Source of the DNA: Ruminococcaceae bacterium D5
GTDB lineage: Bacteria > Bacillota > Clostridia > Oscillospirales > Ruminococcaceae
Direction of reading: 5' to 3'
NCBI GenBank assembly: GCA_900113995.1
Contig: FORK01000001.1
Span: 93,394-157,393, forward strand
Length of the DNA stretch: 64,000 bases
Notes under the pieces: model-generated
Seen by the model: only the letters and a program-made list of their open reading frames with translations
What the model was told of the DNA's origin: nothing
Databases searched by the model: none
Translations under genes and position numbers: made by a program
In this document: piece by piece, positions 8,321 to 14,520 of the stretch
Position numbering within the stretch: the stretch's first letter is position 1
Layout: each line of letters begins with the position of its first letter

Positions 8321-8761
8321 TGAAAATCCTCTTCCGCAAGCCGACGATGGCCAGCTACGACCGATTCGTGAAGACAAGCGCCAACAGCCCGACCAAGGCA
8401 ACCCGCGCTTTTGTGATCGATAACATCGTCCCCGAGCAGCTTGACGCGCTGGCGGACGACATCGAGGAATACCCGGCGATCTCGATGAGCCTGACCGACA
8501 AGCTCTTTGCTCTGCTGGGCCTCTCGAAGGACATCTCGGTAAAAAAGCTGTAGACATCATATCGCTGCCATTGAGGGCAGTGTATATGAGTCGTTCTGCC
8601 TGTACATCCGGGCGTTCCTGCCGTATGTGACCGGGCAGGAGCTGGCGGCCTGTGATCTGGACGGCCTTTGCCGGTGGGAGGCAAAGGCCCGGCTCGTGGA
8701 GCAGGACCTTCAGAGGATCGTGACCAACGGCGTGGTACGGGCTTTTAACAAAGAAAAATGA
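8320..8761 (+). pseudogene. Two phage-like gene fragments, possibly tail-assembly genes
   Basis: A 77-codon frame at 8320-8553 (LFRKPTMASYDRFVKTSANS, SLTDKLFALLGLSKD) and a second, frame-shifted stretch ending at 8761 (SVYESFCLYIRAFLPYVTGQ, RIVTNGVVRAFNKEK). The pairing of a small protein with a following shifted frame, and the composition, recall phage tail-assembly chaperone genes. I recognise the style rather than a named family. No start signal of quality is present, and both look like remnants. Confidence 0.4.
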
Positions 8762-8785
8762 GCCGGGAGCAACGTCCCGGCTCAT
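8758..8785. terminator. Hairpin after phage-like fragment
   Basis: ATGAGCCGGGA (8758-8768) and its exact complement (8775-8785) form an 11-bp stem over a 6-base loop. It follows the fragment's stop directly and also sits just downstream of the convergent membrane protein gene at 8794. The half-sequence GTCCCGGCTCATG recurs near 9262. Confidence 0.5.
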
Positions 8786-8793
8786 GATACAGA

Positions 8794-9075
8794 CTATTTA
8801 GTAAAATATCGGATTCCATGCGGCTTTTTCGTAATCCACGAACGATACAGGCGAAAAGCGTTCGCTGCTTCATGCACCAACCCCTTTACGGGATTGTTTT
8901 CAGAAATCGTTGGAATATCCCGAGGAGATTCCCAACCGCACCAAACTGCATACGGAATGCTGAAAACGATACAAAGGGCGCAAACAAGCAAAACAACGCA
9001 GCCGATTCCTGCTGCTGGAATCAGGATAAAAAATCCCCAAAATCCATCAAAAAGGCCGTCGAAAAGGCTGAACAT
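8794..9075 (-). CDS. Small membrane protein, paralogue A
   Basis: A 93-residue protein with two predicted membrane spans (FWGFFILIPAAGIGCVVLLV and the stretch after it) and a conserved hydrophilic tail, FRLYRSWITKKPHGIRYF. GGAGGTG seven bases upstream supports the ATG at 9075. The next gene (9265-9531) has the same layout and tail (IYHSWITGKPHNI), so the two are diverged tandem copies. Each has its own promoter. Function is unknown. They sit among phage-like remnants, so they may be cargo genes of a decayed prophage. Confidence 0.65.
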   Translation of the reverse strand: MFSLFDGLFDGFWGFFILIPAAGIGCVVLLVCALCIVFSIPYAVWCGWESPRDIPTISENNPVKGLVHEAANAFRLYRSWITKKPHGIRYFTK

Positions 9076-9106
9076 ACCGTCACCTCCGTATCGTTTCTTT
9101 AATTTT

Positions 9107-9134
9107 AGTATATCAAACTCCAGTTCAAATGCAA
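9107..9134 (-). promoter_or_regulatory. Sigma-A-type promoter of membrane protein A
   Basis: On the minus strand TTGCAT (9129-9134) is followed after 16 bases by TATACT (9107-9112), about 32 bases before the start codon. The same arrangement precedes paralogue B. Confidence 0.7.
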
Positions 9135-9264
9135 GGGGGTGAAAACAAAATGTCATTAGAATCGGTCTTTAAAAGGTTGCGCGGGATGGAGCGGTTCTGG
9201 TTGGTACCGGGAAAGAAATCACCGAGTGGGTATCCGCCCCGGTGAAATCGTCCCGGCTCATGGC

Positions 9265-9531
9265 CTAAAAGTCTGTGATGTTATGCGGCTTTCCGGTAAT
9301 CCAAGAGTGATAAATCTTTGTAGCATTGACAGCCTGATGCCATAAGAAGCGTATAGGCGTCCGATTCCATGATATATCCTTCGGTAATCCTTTCGTACCG
9401 GCATTCCAATAAAACCAGCATAGATATGGCAGGCTATATACAAAAGGAATACCGCCCAAAAAAGTGCCCACCAATATCCCCAATGTACCGGCAAGCCCCA
9501 TGACAAAGAATATGATTCCCCACCCAAACAC
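9265..9531 (-). CDS. Small membrane protein, paralogue B
   Basis: An 88-residue protein with two predicted membrane spans (IIFFVMGLAGTLGILVG and GGIPFVYSLPYLCWFYW) and the tail IYHSWITGKPHNITDF shared with paralogue A. I choose the GTG at 9531, which has GGGAGG nine bases upstream. The ATG at 9558 lies only five bases from the -10 box of the promoter at 9563-9590, so it would be at or before the transcription start. Function is unknown. Confidence 0.65.
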   Translation of the reverse strand: MFGWGIIFFVMGLAGTLGILVGTFLGGIPFVYSLPYLCWFYWNAGTKGLPKDISWNRTPIRFLWHQAVNATKIYHSWITGKPHNITDF

Positions 9532-9562
9532 GACGATACACCTCCCTATTGTTTTCATTTTC

Positions 9563-9590
9563 AGTATATCAAATTTTATTCCAAAAGCAA
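9563..9590 (-). promoter_or_regulatory. Sigma-A-type promoter of membrane protein B
   Basis: On the minus strand TTGCTT (9585-9590), 16-base spacer, TATACT (9563-9568). Spacing and surrounding bases match the promoter at 9107-9134, evidence that gene and promoter were duplicated together. Confidence 0.7.
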
Positions 9591-9893
9591 GGGGGTGAAA
9601 AAATGCCAGATGATTCCGATTGTTTTATTCTCATGCGTTTTCATACGGTCTTTTCTTGCCCCTGGTTCTTCGTCTGTGGAAGAGGCCGCGCCTGTCTGTT
9701 CAAAGGCTGTCCGGAATCAGCGCAAGGATCTCCTTGATCGACATGCAGTAATCGCGGTCCGCCTCGGCCGCCCGCTGATGCCCGAGGATGGAACGCGCGG
9801 CGTTGACCGCCGCGCGATAGGCGCAGCAAAGACAGCCGCTCCCCCGGCATGATTCCCTGAAAATCCGACTGTTCCATCTTTTCACCCTTTTCC
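9591..9893 (-). other. Possible decayed small gene (about 9700-9880)
   Basis: On the minus strand an ATG with AAGGGTG upstream opens MEQSDFQGIMPGERL; a different frame then gives CCAYRAAVNAARSILG and SIKEILALIPDSL, ending at 9700. The two parts would form one small protein after a frameshift. I recognise no family. The rest of the stretch holds nothing I can support. Confidence 0.3.
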
Positions 9894-10190
9894 CTATTGC
9901 AGAATCCGGAGGCAGCGCTCCATCCGGTCCATCCCCTCGGTAATCTCCCGCATCGAGCTTGCACAGGTCAGGCGGAGGTCGTCGGGCGCTTCGAAGGCCA
10001 CGCCCGGCACTGCCGCAATATGCGCCTTCTCGAGAAGGAAGGCCGCTAACCCGCCCGAATTGCGGATGGTCCGGGCCATCCTTAATGCTGTGGTCATCGG
10101 AATTGGACGGCACAATAAAAAGCGTACCCTCCGGGAACTGGAAACCCGGCAGAACATCCTTCGGGACTACAAGGTTCATTCCTGACGGCA
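9894..10190 (-). pseudogene. C-terminal fragment of a class I aminotransferase
   Basis: The minus strand encodes FLLEKAHIAAVPGVAFEAP, LRLTCASSMREITEGMDRM and ends at 9894. This is the typical C-terminal end of aspartate-aminotransferase-type PLP enzymes (LLEEAHVAVVPGSAFG...). Upstream, in another frame, PGFQFPEGTLFIVPSN resembles the strand just before it, so a frameshift lies near 10100. The PLP-binding Lys and the whole large domain are missing. A relic, not an enzyme. Confidence 0.7.
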
Positions 10191-10227
10191 GAAAAGCCCG
10201 ATTTGCCGCAGTGTCCTTTCGGCGGAC

Positions 10228-10280
10228 AAAAAGCGGGAAGCCTTTGGCGGTGGAATATTCCGCCGCCAAAGGCTTCCCGC
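10228..10280 (-). terminator. Intrinsic terminator of sigK
   Basis: An 18-bp perfect stem (10233-10250 with 10263-10280) over a TGGAATATTCCG loop is followed on the minus strand by TTTTT (10228-10232). It begins about 20 bases after the sigK stop. Confidence 0.85.
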
Positions 10281-10300
10281 TGCTGACGCAGGCTTTTTCG

Positions 10301-10667
10301 TTACTTTCCGCACTTCTCCAGCTCTGCCCGCAGCTTTTCCAGCGCCTTTTTCTCCAAGCGGGATACATAGCTGCGGCTGATTTCCAGGCGGCTCGCCACC
10401 TCACGCTGGGTCAGCGGGCGCTTGCCGTTGAGGCCATACCGCATCACAACAATCTCCCGTTCCCGGCCCGCAAGGCTCTGCTCAATGCATCGATGGAGCT
10501 GTTCCGCCCGCAGTCTCAACTCAATGTCGTCAAAGATGCAGGTATCGTCGGCCATAATATCCTGAAGCGTCAGCGCGTTGCCGTCCTTGTCGGTATCGAT
10601 CGGATCAGAAATGTAAACGTCCTGCGCCGACTTTTTACGATTGCGGAAATACATCAGAATCTCATTC
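10301..10667 (-). CDS. sigK: sigK, 3' half (regions 3-4), separated from its 5' half by the skin-like element
   Basis: This is the C-terminal 120 residues of the mother-cell sporulation sigma factor: EILMYFRNRKKSAQDVYISD, DPIDTDKDGNALTLQDIM, then region 4 with LTQREVASRLEISRSYVSRL. These are hallmark SigK stretches. It has no start of its own; it becomes expressible only when joined to the 5' half at 36729-37071. The frame continues leftwards into the recombinase's last codons by chance (an out-of-frame overlap), so a longer frame here is not meaningful. Joining at GAATG gives ...CIEN-EILMY..., the normal SigK sequence, 234 residues in total. It is followed by an intrinsic terminator. Confidence 0.93.
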
Positions 10668-12377
10668 GCTATCCTCTCCTGACGGATACACAGATTGGTC
10701 AACAGGCGGCAAATCCGCCTCTCCATCCTCCGCAAACAGGTAGACGTAGGCGTTTTTGCCGTCCCAAACCACTTTTTTGACAATGGTGCGCAGCAGGCGT
10801 CGCTTTTCTTCCAGCGTCGCCGTATCCACCGCGTTGGCGAAGGACTCAATCATTTCCTGATGGAAGGCAAACTCCTGATGCAGCATCCGGCTCTGCTCAG
10901 TGAGGGCTTCCAGCTCAGAAAGCCTTGCCTGCTGCGTCTCGCTCTCCCGATGGAGCTCGTCGATCTGCTCCATGACGTACTTGGCTGAGGTCTCGCTGGC
11001 AACGGACAGGGATTCCACCAGCCGCTTGATGCGGTCCTCCGTTTCGGCGTGCTTCTCTTTCAGCAGTGCCAATTCCGCGTCGTAGCCCTCCTTGTTGCCG
11101 CTGATGACTTTTTTCGTCTGCGCCAGCAAATTGGCAAGGGTTTCCTTGTCGGCGGACAGCTTGCGGATTTCTTCCATGATCTTGGCGTCCAGCGTGTTGC
11201 CGTTGCAGTTTTTCATGCCGCAGACCGTGCCGTGGCTGCGCTCCTTGGTGGAGCACATGTAGGTGTAGATCAGTTCTCCGTCCGCTGTGCGGCGGTTGGT
11301 CAGCTTTGGACGCATATAGTCGCCGCATTCGCTGCACCGCAGCAGACCGGACAGCAGCGCCACGTTGCTGCGTGGTCTGCGGTAGCTCTTGGATTTGTTG
11401 ACATCCAACATGGCCTGCACCTGCACCCAATCGCTGCCTGCGATAATGCCGGGATGCTTACCCACCGCCACGATCCATTCCTCCATGGGGCGGATCTGGT
11501 TTGCTTTGCCGGGGCGCTGAAGGGTGCGGTTATACGCCATGATGCCGTGCTCGCCGTCGAATTCTGCGCGTTCGGCAAACAGGTCAACATTGTTCTCTTT
11601 CAGATACTGATACGCCGTCTCGTCGGCGATCATATAGACCGGGTTGGTGAGAATGCCCCGGATGGCAAAGCGGGTGAACTGCTTGCCGCGCTTCGTGACA
11701 CAGCGGTGCTCCAGCAGATACTGGTCGGTCTTGCTGAGAGAGCCGGTCTCCATGAACACGGAGAAAATCGTCTTGACCAGCTGGATTTCCTCCGGAATGG
11801 GCTTCAGCTTGCAGGCTTTCTTCACCTTGCCGTCCACCGTCACGCTGGACAGGCTTTCCGAGGCGTAGCCCGTGGGCGTTGTGCCGCCCAGCCAGCGTCC
11901 GGTCTTGGACAGCTCGTGCATATTGTCCCGGATGCGCTCGGCAATGGTCTCCCGCTCCAGCTGGGAGAACACGGATGCAATGTACATCATGGCGCGTCCC
12001 ATGGGGGAAGAAGTATCGAACTGCTCGCGGATGGAGATGAAGTCGATGTGCTGGTCGCCCAAATCCTCGATGAGTTTGGCAAAGTCGCCGATGTTGCGGC
12101 TGATGCGGTCGAGCCGGTAGACCACGATGGCGGCAAATGCAATCTTCTGCGAATCCTTCATCATTTTCTTGAACTGCGGGCGCTCCAGATTGCCGCCGGA
12201 AAAGCCCTCGTCCTCATACACCAGCGCATGCTCCGCCGCATCCTCGCCAAAATGCATGGCAATATACTGGCGGCACAGCTCGATCTGGTTCTCGATACTC
12301 TCGCCCTTCCCGGTAAATTTGGACTTGCGGGAATAGATGACGTATTGCTTCGCCTGCGTCTTGTCTTTCGTTTTCAT
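10662..12377 (-). CDS. Large serine recombinase of the sigK-intervening element (SpoIVCA-like role)
   Basis: A 571-residue recombinase: resolvase domain with YSRKSKFTGKGESIENQ (catalytic Ser about residue 19) and YRLDRISRNIGDFAKLI, a recombinase domain around residues 170-290, a zinc ribbon (CSECGDYM...C...C), a long coiled coil near 400-510, and a conserved tail (LLRTIVKKVVWDG). GAGGTG before the ATG at 12377 sets the start. It abuts the 3' half of sigK, as spoIVCA does in Bacillus subtilis, so it is the likely excisionase/integrase. Its TGA stop (10662-10664) uses two bases of the crossover core and one base of sigK. In B. subtilis the equivalent gene is under mother-cell control; here TATAAT lies at 12416-12421, with an unclear -35. 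Confidence 0.92.
   Translation of the reverse strand: MKTKDKTQAKQYVIYSRKSKFTGKGESIENQIELCRQYIAMHFGEDAAEHALVYEDEGFSGGNLERPQFKKMMKDSQKIAFAAIVVYRLDRISRNIGDFAKLIEDLGDQHIDFISIREQFDTSSPMGRAMMYIASVFSQLERETIAERIRDNMHELSKTGRWLGGTTPTGYASESLSSVTVDGKVKKACKLKPIPEEIQLVKTIFSVFMETGSLSKTDQYLLEHRCVTKRGKQFTRFAIRGILTNPVYMIADETAYQYLKENNVDLFAERAEFDGEHGIMAYNRTLQRPGKANQIRPMEEWIVAVGKHPGIIAGSDWVQVQAMLDVNKSKSYRRPRSNVALLSGLLRCSECGDYMRPKLTNRRTADGELIYTYMCSTKERSHGTVCGMKNCNGNTLDAKIMEEIRKLSADKETLANLLAQTKKVISGNKEGYDAELALLKEKHAETEDRIKRLVESLSVASETSAKYVMEQIDELHRESETQQARLSELEALTEQSRMLHQEFAFHQEMIESFANAVDTATLEEKRRLLRTIVKKVVWDGKNAYVYLFAEDGEADLPPVDQSVYPSGEDSE
10663..10667. other. Attachment core at the sigK 3' half (GAATG on minus strand)
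   Basis: GAATG here and at 36729-36733 is the longest identity at the two sigK breakpoints. Recombining there makes codons GAG AAT GAG ATT CTG, restoring the sigK frame exactly. The exact crossover dinucleotide within the five bases cannot be fixed from sequence. Confidence 0.8.
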
Positions 12378-12586
12378 AGCGCACCTCGAACATCACATGT
12401 TAGGTTGATAAGCTTATTATAACGGATTGGAATCCACTTGAAAAGGTACTAAGGAAAGAATCTGCAATTTTTTCTGATGAAATGAGCGATGGAACGCCGA
12501 TTATCACTTGTCGTATGACAAGTACATCCGCTCTTGGCATCAACGCAAAACCGCCGCCCCGATCGATAATCGGGGCGGCGGTTTCG
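12378..12586 (-). promoter_or_regulatory. Recombinase upstream region and AAA-gene terminator
   Basis: On the minus strand TATAAT (12416-12421) lies about 40 bases before the recombinase ATG, beside an ATAAGCTTAT palindrome. The -35 is weak (TTTCAA/TTCAAG at 16-17 bases), leaving room for an activator or another sigma factor. No gene. Confidence 0.4.
12547..12581 (-). terminator. Terminator of the AAA ATPase gene
   Basis: CCGCCGCCCCGAT (12551-12563) pairs with 12569-12581 over a five-base loop. On the minus strand it starts six bases after the gene's stop and is followed by TTTTGC. Confidence 0.7.
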
Positions 12587-14377
12587 TTATGCGAGGCTTC
12601 GCAGGTATTCTTCCACATTCCGATACTGGATGCCCTCAACCACTTGACTTTCCCCTCGATAGAGGACGAACTTTCCGGTAATTGGACCATAACGATGCTC
12701 CGTCTGGGCGCATTTTTCCTCGTCAATCAGATGGCGGTACTGCTGCGGCGCAATTTCCGTGCTGTGCTTGATCTCAAAGCTCTGGCAGGAACCGGCAACA
12801 GGGTCAAATACCACCATGTCGAACTCACCCACGGAAAATTGCAGGACAAATACCTGCTTTTTGGGGTTCGCCAGCTTGGTTTCCAGCAGAACGATGTCCT
12901 CCAGCATCCGGCCTCTGATTTCGGTCAGAATGCGTTCCTGAACAGCAGTGCGCTCCGGCAGAGACAGGGCGCTGAATGTCTCATCCAACAGCAGACTGCG
13001 AATCAGCGCATCGGCCTGCGCGTAACGGAGACCGGGTTGGGCGATCACCGTGCGGCTGGATTTCCGGCTGACATCCGGCAGGTACCGCACGTCAATCTCC
13101 CGCGTCAGGTCCAGCAAATCCAGATATTCTTTGATCTCCGCCGCGTGAACATCGTCCAGCGCTACAGTCTGCTCTGCCTTGTTGCGGATCTCAAGCAGCT
13201 TCCGCAGGCTGTCTGTGACAGCTACAAGGTCAACGCGATCAAGGATGTCCGTAGGGTTCTCCTGATCCCGGCGAAGATTGCTGGCGGAAATGCCAAGGTC
13301 GTGGGATTTCCAATCCTGTGTCAGCACTTCCAGCGTGAAACGGTGGTTGATGTCCTCCACCACGCGGTTGATGGCGCTGGTCAGTTCGTTCCTCTCATAC
13401 AGGTCACGCAGATGGCGGAAATGTCCCTCGTACTGATAGCAGCGCAGAGAGTGCTGGATGTTGCGTGCAATAGCCGTATCCACATACTCGTCCGCGCTTT
13501 CCTTGCTGGCAAACGTGGAGGTTTCGTTGTAGTGGACACCGCCGAGACTCATAGTGCCGCCGTAGCGGATATACTCGTCGATGCCGTGAATGCCGAGCAC
13601 GGACTCAAATTCGCGGTAAGGGATGAAGGTGGTGTGCAGCAGAATACAGCGGTCATAGAGCTGCTCATCCTCCGTGAACAGGAAACCCAGTGAATCCGTG
13701 CCGGACAGCACGATTTTCATTCCGCAGGTGGCAAACACATCGGAGAACAGCGCCGCGCCCTCGATGAAATCCTCCATCAGCGTCACTTCATCGAGGAACA
13801 CATACCGGAAACCCTGCTCCTCCAGCGCTTTGAGATCGCGGTTCACGTCTGCCAGCGTGTCTTTTGCGGCGATCTGAATGAACGCTGCCTTGGCAAGCTC
13901 TGCGTCGTTCATCTCCGCAAAAATCTGGCGGATCATGGTGGTTTTCCCCGTCCGGCGCAGGCCGTAGAGGATGAATACCTTGTCCTGCGGCTCGCCGTAA
14001 GTATAGTCATGCAGCTGCCGGAAGCACTCGCGCTTGCGATACCGACGGACAGAGGCAGAAAAGGTACGCAGTGCCTCGCCAGTGCGGATATTCGTTGCAA
14101 AGGTATTTGCAGTGGCAGCAGATACGGATTTCCTGGGCAGCTGCTTCTGCAGCACCTTCAGTTCTTTTTCCAGTCCCTTCCGGCGTTCAATCTGCTTCCG
14201 GAAAGAATCCACCTCTTCCGCAGGAATATACTTCTCTCGGCGCTTATTGTTCTCTGTCCAGCGGTGATAGAAATACACATTGCCGCTGATCGTCTTCTTT
14301 GTGACAGACCCAGCAGGCAGCTCTGCAATCTGCTGCTCCAGATCAGCAATCTTGGCTTGAAGTTCAAACAGTTCCAT
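12587..14377 (-). CDS. AAA ATPase with C-terminal nuclease-like domain (COG1373/DUF4143 type)
   Basis: A 596-residue protein. Residues 1-85 are coiled coil and charged; Walker A GLRRTGKTT is at 139-147, Walker B YVFLDE near 192-197, and a sensor-like IVLSGTD follows. The C-terminal region contains EFDMVVFDP and SFEIKHS, the D...E-x-K spacing of PD-(D/E)XK nucleases, as in DUF4143-type ATPases. GAGGAGGTG just upstream sets the ATG at 14377; the frame 11 codons longer lacks this. Such ATPases are abundant in mobile and defence islands, but their function is poorly known. It is transcribed from its own upstream region, which contains the 14410-14461 palindrome, and has its own terminator, so it is a separate unit. 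Confidence 0.75.
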   Translation of the reverse strand: MELFELQAKIADLEQQIAELPAGSVTKKTISGNVYFYHRWTENNKRREKYIPAEEVDSFRKQIERRKGLEKELKVLQKQLPRKSVSAATANTFATNIRTGEALRTFSASVRRYRKRECFRQLHDYTYGEPQDKVFILYGLRRTGKTTMIRQIFAEMNDAELAKAAFIQIAAKDTLADVNRDLKALEEQGFRYVFLDEVTLMEDFIEGAALFSDVFATCGMKIVLSGTDSLGFLFTEDEQLYDRCILLHTTFIPYREFESVLGIHGIDEYIRYGGTMSLGGVHYNETSTFASKESADEYVDTAIARNIQHSLRCYQYEGHFRHLRDLYERNELTSAINRVVEDINHRFTLEVLTQDWKSHDLGISASNLRRDQENPTDILDRVDLVAVTDSLRKLLEIRNKAEQTVALDDVHAAEIKEYLDLLDLTREIDVRYLPDVSRKSSRTVIAQPGLRYAQADALIRSLLLDETFSALSLPERTAVQERILTEIRGRMLEDIVLLETKLANPKKQVFVLQFSVGEFDMVVFDPVAGSCQSFEIKHSTEIAPQQYRHLIDEEKCAQTEHRYGPITGKFVLYRGESQVVEGIQYRNVEEYLRSLA

Positions 14378-14409
14378 GATACACCTCCTCGGTGAAACTA
14401 TTATATACA

Positions 14410-14461
14410 AAATTATACCCCATTATACCCGTAAAATCAAGGGTATAATGGGGTATAATTT
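14410..14461. promoter_or_regulatory. 21-bp perfect palindrome with four TATAAT-like repeats upstream of the AAA gene
   Basis: AATTATACCCCATTATACCC (14411-14430) is exactly complementary to 14441-14460, and one more pair extends the stem. Each arm holds two copies of ATTATACCC, so GGGTATAAT occurs twice per strand. It lies 33 bases before the AAA start codon and can serve as both a -10 region and an operator. Confidence 0.75.
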
Positions 14462-14520
14462 GCTGTGATAGATGTCAGTTTGCAAAAACTCTTGTCTGAG
14501 GTAGTATAGCAACCAAAACG

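Noticed and set aside
10301..10849. Treating the 182-codon frame as a complete small sigma factor
   Set aside because: Its first 60 codons are the recombinase sequence read in another frame; only the part from 10667 down is SigK.
10662..12377. Calling the element a Tn4451/Tn1549-type conjugative transposon
   Set aside because: No transfer machinery or relaxase is present, and both ends lie exactly in sigK.
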